Assembly: GCF_001579845.1 (NCBI RefSeq)
Contig: NZ_CP007440.1
Location: 2,174,001 to 2,238,000 of the forward strand
Direction: 5' to 3'
DNA from: Rhodoplanes sp. Z2-YC6860
GTDB taxonomy: Bacteria; Pseudomonadota; Alphaproteobacteria; Rhizobiales; Xanthobacteraceae
DNA: 64,000 nt
Positions within the stretch are counted from its first letter, which is position 1; each line of letters starts with the position of its first letter. Below are positions 8,482-15,667 of this stretch, piece by piece. The translations under genes were made by a program, and so were the position numbers. The notes under the pieces are model-generated. The model worked only from the letters and a program-made list of their open reading frames with translations, made no database searches and was not told the origin of the DNA.

Positions 8482-9450
8482 ATGAACATCATCCGACGGC
8501 GCGGCTGGGAAATGCCCGAGAGCCTCGCCACTCCAGAGCATCTGTTTTTCAACCGGCGTGCCCTGCTCGGCGCTGCGGCCGGCGCTGCGGCTGCGGGCCT
8601 CGTCCCCGGCCATGCGTTCGCGCAGCGCCTCACCGATCAGCCCGATCCGTCGATGGATCTCTATCCCGGCAAGCGCAACGAGAAGTATACGCTCGACCGG
8701 CCGGTCACCGACGAGAAGATCAACGGCAACTACAACAACTTCTACGAATTCAATTCGTCGAAGCAGGTGGCCAAGCAGGCGCAGGCGCTGAAGATCAGAC
8801 CGTGGACGATCAAGATCGACGGCATGGTCGAGAAGCCGTTCGAGATCGGCATCGACGATCTGGTGCGGAAATTTCCAATTGAAGAGCGGCTCTATCGCCA
8901 CCGCTGCGTCGAGGCCTGGAGCATGGCGGTGCCGTGGTCGGGCTTCCCGATGGCGAAGCTCGTCGAGCTGGCGAAGCCGCTGTCGTCGGCGACTTACGTC
9001 AGGATGGAAACCTTCCTCGACAAGTCGATCGCGCCCGGCCAGAAGCAGTCGTGGTTTCCGTGGCCCTACGTCGAAGGGCTCACCGTCAAGGAAGCGACCA
9101 ACGAGCTCACGTTCCTCGCCACCGGCGCCTATGGCAAGCCGATCGCCAAGCAGCACGGCGCGCCCATTCGCCTGGCGGTGCCGTGGAAGTACGGCTTCAA
9201 GCACATCAAGTCGATCGTGCGCGTGTCGTTCACCGACAAACAGCCGCGCAGCTATTGGCAGGACCTGCAGGATTCCGAGTACGGCTTCTGGGCCAACGTC
9301 AATCCGGAGGTCCCGCATCCGCGCTGGAGCCAGGCGAACGAGGAGCTGATCGGGCTCGGCGAGCGAAGGCCAACGCTGCTGTTCAACGGCTACGGCGAGT
9401 TCGTCGCCGATCTCTACAAGGGAATGGAGAAAGAGCGGCTGTGGGCGTAG
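8482..9450 (+). CDS. msrP: Protein-methionine-sulfoxide reductase catalytic subunit MsrP
   Basis: A 322-residue periplasmic molybdopterin enzyme of the sulfite-oxidase fold (YedY). A Tat signal (FNRRALLGAAAGAAAAG, about residues 29-45) precedes the mature protein; the cysteine in RHRCVEAWSM is the molybdenum ligand, and the KPIAKQHGAPIRLAVPWKYG stretch is typical. MsrP reduces oxidised methionines in periplasmic proteins, normally with electrons from the membrane haem protein MsrQ. No msrQ gene adjoins it here, so the partner must be elsewhere. GGAGGG at 8469-8474 fits the ATG at 8482. Confidence 0.93.
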   Translation: MNIIRRRGWEMPESLATPEHLFFNRRALLGAAAGAAAAGLVPGHAFAQRLTDQPDPSMDLYPGKRNEKYTLDRPVTDEKINGNYNNFYEFNSSKQVAKQAQALKIRPWTIKIDGMVEKPFEIGIDDLVRKFPIEERLYRHRCVEAWSMAVPWSGFPMAKLVELAKPLSSATYVRMETFLDKSIAPGQKQSWFPWPYVEGLTVKEATNELTFLATGAYGKPIAKQHGAPIRLAVPWKYGFKHIKSIVRVSFTDKQPRSYWQDLQDSEYGFWANVNPEVPHPRWSQANEELIGLGERRPTLLFNGYGEFVADLYKGMEKERLWA

Positions 9451-9491
9451 CGGTTTCCCGCTCGCGTTTAAGCACACGCTTTCAACACGCG

Positions 9492-9608
9492 CACTGTCAC
9501 CCGCGGGCTTGACCCGCGGGTCCATGAAGCGGCGCAGCAAAGAACATTCTTACGACTGTCGTTGTCGCGCGTGCTCATGGATCGCCGGGTCAAGCCCGGC
9601 GATGACAC
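9492..9608. repeat. Paired REP-like palindromic element
   Basis: Two related palindromes face each other: CCCGCGGG-CTTGA-CCCGCGGG at 9500-9520 and CGCCGGG-TCAAG-CCCGGCG at 9583-9601. The flanks also pair (TCCATGA after the first, TCATGGA before the second, both next to a TGTCA/TGACA end), so the whole unit is an inverted repeat of about 117 bases. Confidence 0.7.
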
Positions 9609-9656
9609 CGCCGTTGTTCGGCGGCCGAGGAATTTTTCCAGCGCAAAAAGAGAAGA

Positions 9657-9680
9657 AGCCGGGCCCTTGCGGACCCGGCT
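9657..9680 (-). terminator. Terminator-like hairpin on the minus strand
   Basis: A 7-bp stem, AGCCGGG (9657-9663) with CCCGGCT (9674-9680), is followed on the minus strand by a pyrimidine tract ending CTCTTTTT. The only minus-strand gene upstream is the LysR gene, whose stop is about 410 bases away, so it would end a long 3' leader or a separate small RNA. Confidence 0.5.
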
Positions 9681-9992
9681 GAGTTTGTCGGCGCGGGATG
9701 GCCGACAATCACCTTCCAGAGGGGAACAGCTGCTGTGACAGGGTTGGCTTAATCTGGGGGGATGCGACAACCCCGACGCCAGCAGCGCAAAAACATAATG
9801 CGAGTTGTCGCGTGCGCGCACAACGCGGAGCGCCACATGCCAGCCATGCGACCCTCGCAAAAACCGCGAGCAGCATGTCAGCCATGCGATGCAGCCGCGC
9901 TGAAATCTCGAATCGACAATCCCGATGAGACGATCGGATGAATTCAGCGTCGCTCGTTTGTGAATATTTTTATCTGTCGGCGAAAGAGCTTA

Positions 9993-10091
9993 GGGCATGA
10001 TCCCGAAAAGTGTGAAGCGGCTTTCGGAAAGGATCATGCCCTCACGGCACAAGGAACGACTGATCTGATTCAACGAAAGTTGAATCAGATC
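9993..10091. repeat. Two adjacent perfect palindromes (Hyphomicrobiales intergenic repeat type)
   Basis: The first has 11-bp arms GGGCATGATCC (9993-10003) and GGATCATGCCC (10031-10041), with inner CGAAAAG/CTTTCGG pairing. The second has 13-bp arms GATCTGATTCAAC (10062-10074) and GTTGAATCAGATC (10079-10091) around a GAAA loop and abuts the LysR stop codon. The GCATGATCC-type element is a familiar dispersed repeat of this order. Confidence 0.8.
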
Positions 10092-10985
10092 CTAGAAGCT
10101 CCAGCGCTGCGCGTTGCTGACGAGGAAGTCGCGGAATGCCTGCACGCGCGCGACCGACTTCAGCTCTTCCGGATAGACGAAGAACGCGTCGAGCGCCGGG
10201 CTTTCCTCTTCACCGAACAACTGCACCAGGCCGACGTTCTCCTCGATCAGATAATCCGGCAACAGCGCGATGCCGATGCCGCGCTGGCAGGCGCGCAGAA
10301 GGCCGAGGATGTTGTTGATCAGAAACGCCGGCTGGCGCGTGCCCTTGCCGTTGCGGCCCACTTCCGTGAGCCAGGTCCGGTTCGCGAGATACGATGGCAC
10401 GGTCGTGCCGCCGAGCAGGATGATGCGGTGATTGTCGAGCTCTTCCAGCGTGCGCGGCGTGCCGACGCGCTTCAGATAATCGGCTGACGCATAGGCGTGG
10501 AAGTGCACCGAGAACAGCTTGCGCTGGATGAGGTCGGGCTGCGTCGGCTGGCGGAGCCGGATCGCCACATCGGCCTCGCGCATCGCGAGATCGAGCTCTT
10601 CGTCGGTGGTGATCAACGTGACGCGGATGTCCGGGAACAGGTCCATGAACTCGCCGAGCCGCGGCGTCAGCCAGTGGATGCCGATGCCGGGCGTCGTGGT
10701 CACTTTCAGTTCGCCGTGCGGCTTCTCGCGGCTGTCGGTCAGCTTGGCGCGCGCCGCCTCGAGCTTCATGAACACTTCGTGGGCGGTGCGGTAGAGAAGC
10801 TCGCCCTGCTCGGTGAGAATGAGCCCGCGGGCATGGCGGTGGAACAGCGACACCGCGAGCTCCTGCTCCAGCGCGCTCACCTGCCGCGACACCGCCGACT
10901 GTGACAGTCCCAGTTGCTCGCCCGCATGGGTGAAGCTGCCGGCCTCCGCGGCCGCGTGAAACACCTTCAGCTTGTCCCAATCCAT
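10092..10985 (-). CDS. LysR-family transcriptional regulator
   Basis: A 297-residue regulator: an N-terminal winged helix-turn-helix (MDWDKLKVFHAAAEAGSF, then LGLSQSAVSRQVSALEQEL) and a C-terminal effector-binding domain. The start at 10983-10985 is chosen because GGGAATGGA precedes it and the helix-turn-helix begins there; an ATG six codons upstream is possible. It follows trxB on the same strand about 30 bases downstream, so the two may be co-transcribed. The effector and targets cannot be read from the sequence. Confidence 0.9.
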   Translation of the reverse strand: MDWDKLKVFHAAAEAGSFTHAGEQLGLSQSAVSRQVSALEQELAVSLFHRHARGLILTEQGELLYRTAHEVFMKLEAARAKLTDSREKPHGELKVTTTPGIGIHWLTPRLGEFMDLFPDIRVTLITTDEELDLAMREADVAIRLRQPTQPDLIQRKLFSVHFHAYASADYLKRVGTPRTLEELDNHRIILLGGTTVPSYLANRTWLTEVGRNGKGTRQPAFLINNILGLLRACQRGIGIALLPDYLIEENVGLVQLFGEEESPALDAFFVYPEELKSVARVQAFRDFLVSNAQRWSF

Positions 10986-11015
10986 TCCATTCCCGCCTGG
11001 CATCGTCGTCCGTTT

Positions 11016-11984
11016 CTATTCTGCTGCTTGTTGTTGTTGGGTGCCGTGATGCGCAAGGAAGCGCTCGGCCTCGAGCGCGGCCATGCAGCCGAGACCTGCC
11101 GCCGTCACCGCCTGGCGGTAGACGTCGTCGGTGACGTCGCCGGCCGCGAACAGGCCCGGCACCGAGGTCGCGGTCGAATACGGCTCGGTCCAGACATAGC
11201 CGGACGGCTTCATCTTGATCTTGCCGGCGACGAGATCGGTCGAGGGCTGATGGCCGATGGCGATGAACACGCCGTCGGCGGTCATTTCCTGCGTGGCGCC
11301 GGTCTTCACGTTACGCAGCACGACGCCGCGCACCTTCAGCGGATTTTCGTTGCCGAGCACGTCGTGCAACTCGCTGTCCCAGACCACGCGAATTTTCGGA
11401 TTCTTGTAGAGCCGCTCCTGCAGGATCTTCTCGGCGCGGAACGTGTCGCGCCGATGCACGATCGTGACCTTGGAGGCGAAGTTGGTGAGGAACAGCGCTT
11501 CCTCGACCGCGGTGTTGCCGCCGCCGATCACCAGCACTTCCTTGTTCTTGTAGAAGAAGCCGTCGCAGGTCGCGCAGGCCGACACGCCATAGCCCTTGAA
11601 CTTCTGTTCGGACGGCAGATCGAGCCAGCGCGCCTGTGCGCCGGTCGCGAGCACGACGGTGTCGGCGATATAGACGTCGCCGGAATCGCAGGTGAGCCGG
11701 AACGGCCGCCCGCTCAGATCGAGATCGTTGACGTGGTCGGTGATGATCTTGGTGCCGACATGCTCGGCCTGCTTCTGCATCTGCTCCATGAGCCAGGGGC
11801 CCTGGATGACGTCGGCGAAGCCTGGATAGTTCTCGACGTCGGTGGTGATGGTGAGCTGGCCGCCCGGCTGGATGCCCTGGATCAGGATCGGCTCGAGCAT
11901 CGCGCGCGCCGCGTAGATCGCTGCCGTATAGCCCGCCGGTCCCGAGCCGATAATCACAAGCTTGGCATGGGTTTTCTTGCTCAT
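11016..11984 (-). CDS. trxB: Thioredoxin-disulfide reductase
   Basis: A 322-residue flavoprotein that passes electrons from NADPH to thioredoxin in the cytoplasm. Visible motifs are the FAD-binding GSGPAG near the start, the redox-active CATC in SACATCDGFF (about residues 142-151), the NADPH-binding GGGNTAVEEAL and the C-terminal FAAGDVTDD. ATG 11984 has GAGGGA upstream. It is divergent from the Lrp-family gene across 296 bases, and the LysR gene follows it. An AT-rich near-palindrome (CTTAATTTAAG, 12079-12089) in that gap lies about 95 bases before the ATG. Confidence 0.97.
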   Translation of the reverse strand: MSKKTHAKLVIIGSGPAGYTAAIYAARAMLEPILIQGIQPGGQLTITTDVENYPGFADVIQGPWLMEQMQKQAEHVGTKIITDHVNDLDLSGRPFRLTCDSGDVYIADTVVLATGAQARWLDLPSEQKFKGYGVSACATCDGFFYKNKEVLVIGGGNTAVEEALFLTNFASKVTIVHRRDTFRAEKILQERLYKNPKIRVVWDSELHDVLGNENPLKVRGVVLRNVKTGATQEMTADGVFIAIGHQPSTDLVAGKIKMKPSGYVWTEPYSTATSVPGLFAAGDVTDDVYRQAVTAAGLGCMAALEAERFLAHHGTQQQQAAE

Positions 11985-12280
11985 ACGTCCCTCGGTCGGG
12001 GCACAACATTCCGGCATGCTGCGCGATGAAGGGGGAGGCTTGCCGGCACATTGGGCACGGCGGGTCATTCCCCCGGCACTTAATTTAAGCCTTCGCCGCA
12101 GCTATGCAAGTTTCGCAACCCTCTGGGTCCACAGTCGAGGCCAGGATTTCCCGATTTTGTCCTTAATCGCGGGTTCCGCAGAGGGGTTGTGGGGAATTCG
12201 GCGCAATATTCTTTCGCGGCGAGCGCCGCTCGGGGATAATGGGTCGATTTGACGCGCAATTCTGAAGTGCCGGAGACGCT

Positions 12281-12757
12281 GTGTCCGAACGCCTGGATGC
12301 CATCGACCTCAAGATCCTGAAGGAGCTTCAGGACGACGGCCGTATCACCAATGTGGAGCTGGCTCGCCGGGTCGGCATCTCGGCGCCGCCCTGCCTGCGC
12401 CGGGTGCGGGCGCTGGAGGAGGCGGGCTTCATCAAAGGCTATCGCGCGCTGCTCGACGAGAAGATGCTGGGCTACGAGGTCACCGTGTTCGCCATGGTAC
12501 ACCTGACCAGCCAGGCCGAGCCCGACCTGAAGGCGTTCGAGGATTTCGTGCGCACCGCGCAGCTCGTGCGCGAATGCTGGATGCTCTCGGGCGAGATCGA
12601 CTTCGTGCTCAAATGCGTGGCGCCGGACTTGAAGACGTTCCAGGCCTTCGTCGCCGAGCTCACCGGCGCGCCCAACGTGCGCAACGTCAAGACGTCGCTC
12701 GTGCTGCGCAACGCCAAGGACGCCGCGATGGTGCCGATGGAGTTGAAGAAATTGTAG
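12281..12757 (+). CDS. Lrp/AsnC-family transcriptional regulator
   Basis: A 158-residue protein with an N-terminal helix-turn-helix (LDAIDLKILKELQDDGRITNVELARRVGIS region) and the RAM/AsnC ligand-binding domain behind it. Lrp-type proteins form octamer-like rings and usually sense amino acids. The GTG start at 12281 follows GGAG at 12272-12275. It is divergent from trxB. A palindromic repeat starts directly after its stop codon. The amino acid sensed is not predictable. Confidence 0.93.
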   Translation: MSERLDAIDLKILKELQDDGRITNVELARRVGISAPPCLRRVRALEEAGFIKGYRALLDEKMLGYEVTVFAMVHLTSQAEPDLKAFEDFVRTAQLVRECWMLSGEIDFVLKCVAPDLKTFQAFVAELTGAPNVRNVKTSLVLRNAKDAAMVPMELKKL

Positions 12758-12758
12758 G

Positions 12759-12788
12759 GTGGGCGAAGGCGCGAAGCGCCGCGCCCAC
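12759..12788. repeat. Palindromic intergenic repeat after the lrp-type gene
   Basis: Outer arms GTGGGCG (12759-12765) and CGCCCAC (12782-12788) enclose the hairpin GGCGC-GAA-GCGCC (12768-12780). It starts 2 bases after the stop codon. No T-run follows, so it is classed as a repeat and not as a terminator. Confidence 0.7.
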
Positions 12789-12886
12789 GCGACATTTGCT
12801 CGATTGACGCAACACCGAATGGCTCTGTTGAGCCACATTCCGCCGCGATTATTCCTCAGTGGCGTTTTGCGGATGGAAGATTTTCA

Positions 12887-13366
12887 GTGTTGCGATGGCT
12901 TCTTCGGTTGCTCGTTGGACTTGTCGCGATCGTGTTGCTTGCTGTCGTGGCCGGCCCGTGGTTGCTGTACGAATTTGGCCTCTCGAAGATCGACGGGCGT
13001 CCCGGCCACGCCGTCAGCACCGCCGTCGCTCCCGAAGACGTCGAGGCGTTGATCCGAACGCTCCGAATATCGCGGCCGATCACGATCGATCGCTTGTCAC
13101 CGTATTCCTACATCTGGACGCTGGCGCGTAGTGATGGGCGAATGCGTGATCATGGAGTGCGCATTGCTTGGCGGATCGCCAGGTCGCACAACGCGGATCA
13201 TCTCGCCAACCATTCGTTCTGGCATCTGTCGGGAGCGGCGTTGACAATCTGGCTAACCCGCAACTGGACGACGGACGAACTCGTTGCGAAGGCCGTCGAA
13301 TTGGAAAAGGCGACGGCCAAAGCGAGGGCAGCTGCGGCTTTTGAACGTAAGCAGTCCGGCCGTTGA
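12887..13366 (+). CDS. Small membrane-anchored protein of unknown function
   Basis: A 159-residue protein starting at GTG 12887. Residues 2-28 (LRWLLRLLVGLVAIVLLAVV) form one membrane helix or an uncleaved signal anchor. The rest is soluble, with the segments ISRPITIDRLSPYSYIW, SFWHLSGAALTIWL and a charged C-terminal helix rich in Ala, Glu and Lys (ELEKATAKARAAAAFERK). I do not recognise the family. Codon use fits the neighbours. Confidence 0.6.
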   Translation: MLRWLLRLLVGLVAIVLLAVVAGPWLLYEFGLSKIDGRPGHAVSTAVAPEDVEALIRTLRISRPITIDRLSPYSYIWTLARSDGRMRDHGVRIAWRIARSHNADHLANHSFWHLSGAALTIWLTRNWTTDELVAKAVELEKATAKARAAAAFERKQSGR

Positions 13367-13385
13367 AGTCATACATGATGTGCTA

Positions 13386-13414
13386 TTGACGATCATATTC
13401 GTTCCTGATAGGTT
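13386..13414 (+). promoter_or_regulatory. Candidate sigma-70 promoter before the hairpin-rich block
   Basis: TTGACG at 13386-13391 and TAGGTT at 13409-13414 are 17 bases apart. The -35 is good, the -10 is weak. It would place transcription start near 13421, at the edge of the structured block. Confidence 0.35.
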
Positions 13415-13420
13415 CTAATT

Positions 13421-13975
13421 TGTCCCTGCTCACTGAGGGCGTCTTCCGGAGACGTTCGGCTGACGGAGCTGGGTGCGGCGTCCTGCGGACGGGCCTCGTA
13501 AGCTCGGCTCCGGGAGGCGTCTGGGTTCCGTTCGCTCTACTACGAGGGCCGCCCGTCAGGGCTCGTCCGGGATGGAATGAACGGCGGTGAAAACCGCCGG
13601 AATTGCAGGAGGGATACTCCTGGTCCACCCGGTGATACGGACCACACGCCCATAATCGCTGCGGTGGAGCGCCGGAAGGCGCGCCTGCCCTCGCAAGGGC
13701 GGGCGGGGTGCCTTCGCAAAGGTGCCCCAGTGATACCTGCGCCGTTTCGGCGCTCCGCCTCCCTCAGGGAGGCATGAAAGAACCCGGGCGCGGCCCGGAA
13801 AACCGACAGGGAAATCTGGTGGCCGCCGGCATGCGCTGCGCGGAGGAAAAATCTATGCACTCGTTCGTTATTCGGAACGATGGAGAAGAACAAGTGAGCC
13901 TTGTTCAGTCCCAGCGCATTCGATCGCGTATCATCGCGACCGGCGCAGCCCCGACAAGGCGGCACAAGTTTTTTT
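13421..13975 (+). ncRNA. Candidate large structured noncoding RNA
   Basis: No credible gene fits this 690-base gap, but it holds a dense run of stable hairpins: CGTCT/AGACG (13440-13454), CGGAGC/GCTCCG (13464-13512) enclosing CGTCC/GGACG, CGGCGGT-GAAA-ACCGCCG region (13582-13599), CAGGAG/CTCCTG (13606-13622), GGTCC/GGACC (13622-13643), GCGCC-GGAA-GGCGC (13669-13682), an 8-bp stem with CGCA loop (13684-13703), a 10-bp stem with CGCA loop and two wobbles (13705-13728), GCGCCG/CGGCGC (13739-13753), GCCTCCC/GGGAGGC (13757-13773), CCGGGC/GCCCGG (13784-13798), TCGTTC/GAACGA (13861-13880), GAACAAG/CTTGTTC (13888-13906). A run of seven T ends at 13975. The two GNRA-type loops exist only on the plus strand, which sets the strand. 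Confidence 0.55.
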
Positions 13976-13982
13976 CGACGGC

Positions 13983-14009
13983 TGTCGATTGGCGGCAGCC
14001 TCGCGCGTC
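13983..14009 (+). promoter_or_regulatory. Candidate ECF42-type promoter
   Basis: TGTCGA at 13983-13988 and CGTC at 14006-14009 are 17 bases apart, about 50 bases before the YciI-family start codon. TGTCGA in the -35 and CGA/TC-like -10 elements have been reported for ECF42 sigma factors, so this would let the sigma factor drive its own operon. Confidence 0.55.
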
Positions 14010-14058
14010 ATGGTGTCGACGGAGCACAAGCTTCGGTCACAACCAAGGGACCATCACC

Positions 14059-14406
14059 ATGCAATATCTCCTTCTGATCTACCGCGATGAAGCCAAGTTC
14101 CTGTCGGCCAGCAAGGCCGAGGCCGAGCAGATGACCGCGAGCTACATGGCCTATGCCGAGGCCATGAAGAAGGCCGGGGTGATCCGCGGCGGCGAGCGGC
14201 TGCGGCCGGTGACGGACGCGACCACGGTGCGGGTCGCCGGTGGCAAGACCAGCGTGCTCAACGGGCCCTATGCCGACACCAAGGAGCAGCTGGCCGGCTA
14301 CTTCATGATCGACGTGCCCGATCTCGATGCGGCGTTGAGCTGGGCCGCGCGTTGTCCCGGCGCGAGCCAGGGCGCGATGGAAGTCCGTCCGCTGTGGCCG
14401 ATGTAG
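14059..14406 (+). CDS. YciI-family (DGPF) protein
   Basis: A 115-residue single-domain protein of the YCII/DGPF fold: it starts MQYLLLIYRDEAKF and has the NGPYADTKEQLAGYFMIDV segment that corresponds to the family's DGPF region. AGGGA at 14046-14050 precedes ATG 14059. Its stop overlaps the start region of the ECF sigma factor gene. YciI/DGPF genes next to ECF42-group sigma factors are a known conserved pairing, often as targets of the sigma factor. Its biochemical function is not established. Confidence 0.88.
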   Translation: MQYLLLIYRDEAKFLSASKAEAEQMTASYMAYAEAMKKAGVIRGGERLRPVTDATTVRVAGGKTSVLNGPYADTKEQLAGYFMIDVPDLDAALSWAARCPGASQGAMEVRPLWPM

Positions 14407-15665
14407 CGCCAACGCCGAAAGGCGAACAGCCTGCCCGGGCCGCCGCCGAAATGGTGGCCCGGCAGAGCTACGGCAAGCTCGTGGCGTTTCTCGCGGCCCG
14501 CACCGGCGATGTCGCCGGCGCCGAAGACGCGCTGTCGGAGGCGTTTGCGTCAGCATTGGACGATTGGTCGGTCAACGGCGTGCCGCGGACGCCCGAAGCA
14601 TGGCTCCTGACCGCTGCACGCCGCAAGCTGATCGACGCCGGCCGGCGGCGACGGAGCGGCGATGATGCAGCGGATCATCTGCGGCTGATGGCCGACGAAA
14701 TGGAGGCCGTGGCGAACGAGACCGACATCCCGGACCGGCGCCTCGCTCTGATGTTCGCCTGTGCGCATCCGGCCATTGATCAAGGCATCCGCGCGCCGCT
14801 CATCCTTCAGACCATTCTCGGCTTCGACGCCGCGACCATCGCGTCGGCGTTCCTGGTCGCGCCGCAAACTATGGCGCAGCGCCTGGTTCGTGCCAAAAGC
14901 AAAATCAGGGAGGCCCGCATTCCGCTGCGGATTCCCGAACACGGGGAATTGCGCGAGCGCCTCGACACCGTGCTGGAGGCGATCTATGCGGCCTTCGCCG
15001 AGGGCTGGACCGATCCCGGCGGCACCGAAAGCCGCCGCCGCAATCTCGCCAGCGAAGGCATCTGGCTCGGCCGCCTCGTTGCGTCGCTGCTGCCAGACGA
15101 GCCCGAGGCGCTGGGCCTGCTCGCGCTGATGCTCTATGCGGAATCGCGCCGCGCGGCGCGGCGGGGCGCCGAGGGCGACTACGTGCCGCTCGGGCAGCAG
15201 GACACGGCGCTGTGGGACGTGCCGATGATCGAAGAGGCCGAGGCGCTGCTGCGCCGCGCGAGTGTTGGCGGCGACACCGGGCGCTATCAGCTCGAAGCCG
15301 CGGTGCAGTCGGCGCATCTGGTGCGGCGCTTGAGCGGCCGCGCCGATTGGGCGGCGATCGAAAGACTCTACGAGCTTCTGTTCGAGATCACGCATTCGCC
15401 GGTGGTGATGATCAACCGCGCGGTCGCGGCGGCCGAGTCGCGCGGCGCAGAGGCGGGCCTTGCCCTGCTCGACGGCCTCGACGGCGAGAAGGCGCTCGCC
15501 GAATACCAGCCGTATTGGGCGGCGCGTGCCGATCTTCTCTCGCGGCTCAACCGGCGCGCCGAAGCCAGTGAGGCCTATCAGCGCGCCATCGGGCTGGAAA
15601 CCGATCCCGCGGTCCGCCGCTTTCTGCAGGAGCGCCGCGGCGCCCGCTGCGGCAAGGCCAATTGA
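14394..15665 (+). CDS. ECF42-group RNA polymerase sigma factor with C-terminal extension
   Basis: About 423 residues, roughly twice the size of a simple ECF sigma factor. The N-terminal part holds sigma region 2 (AEDALSEAFASALDDW, then AWLLTAARRKLID) and region 4 (FLVAPQTMAQRLVRAKSKIRE). The long C-terminal part, ending in helical repeat-like sequence (RAEASEAYQRAIG), matches the extension that defines the ECF42 group and takes the place of an anti-sigma factor as a control element. I chose GTG 14394, which overlaps the YciI stop by 13 bases and has GGAAG upstream; the exact start is uncertain. The gene ends 2 bases from the stop of the convergent Bug gene. Confidence 0.88.
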   Translation: MADVAPTPKGEQPARAAAEMVARQSYGKLVAFLAARTGDVAGAEDALSEAFASALDDWSVNGVPRTPEAWLLTAARRKLIDAGRRRRSGDDAADHLRLMADEMEAVANETDIPDRRLALMFACAHPAIDQGIRAPLILQTILGFDAATIASAFLVAPQTMAQRLVRAKSKIREARIPLRIPEHGELRERLDTVLEAIYAAFAEGWTDPGGTESRRRNLASEGIWLGRLVASLLPDEPEALGLLALMLYAESRRAARRGAEGDYVPLGQQDTALWDVPMIEEAEALLRRASVGGDTGRYQLEAAVQSAHLVRRLSGRADWAAIERLYELLFEITHSPVVMINRAVAAAESRGAEAGLALLDGLDGEKALAEYQPYWAARADLLSRLNRRAEASEAYQRAIGLETDPAVRRFLQERRGARCGKAN

Positions 15666-15667
15666 TG

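Larger units (their letters stand above)
9451..10091. other. Gene-free stretch built of palindromic repeats
   Basis: No credible gene lies between msrP and the LysR gene. The space holds a paired REP-like element (9492-9608), a terminator-like hairpin (9657-9680) and a Hyphomicrobiales-type palindrome pair (9993-10091). The stretch 9681-9992 shows nothing I can name. Confidence 0.7.

Noticed and set aside
12759-12788. Terminator of the Lrp-type gene
   Set aside because: Strong hairpin but no T-run on either side; better explained as a dispersed palindromic repeat.
13540-13965. A 141-codon minus-strand frame over the hairpin-rich block
   Set aside because: No ribosome binding site or domain; the stretch is dominated by stem-loops, and Pro/Arg-rich translation follows from the G+C content. 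Kept in mind as the main alternative to the RNA hypothesis.
13421-13975. Group II intron or RNase P RNA
   Set aside because: No intron-encoded protein, no domain V-like hairpin, and none of the conserved RNase P segments (such as GAGGAAAGTCC) are present.
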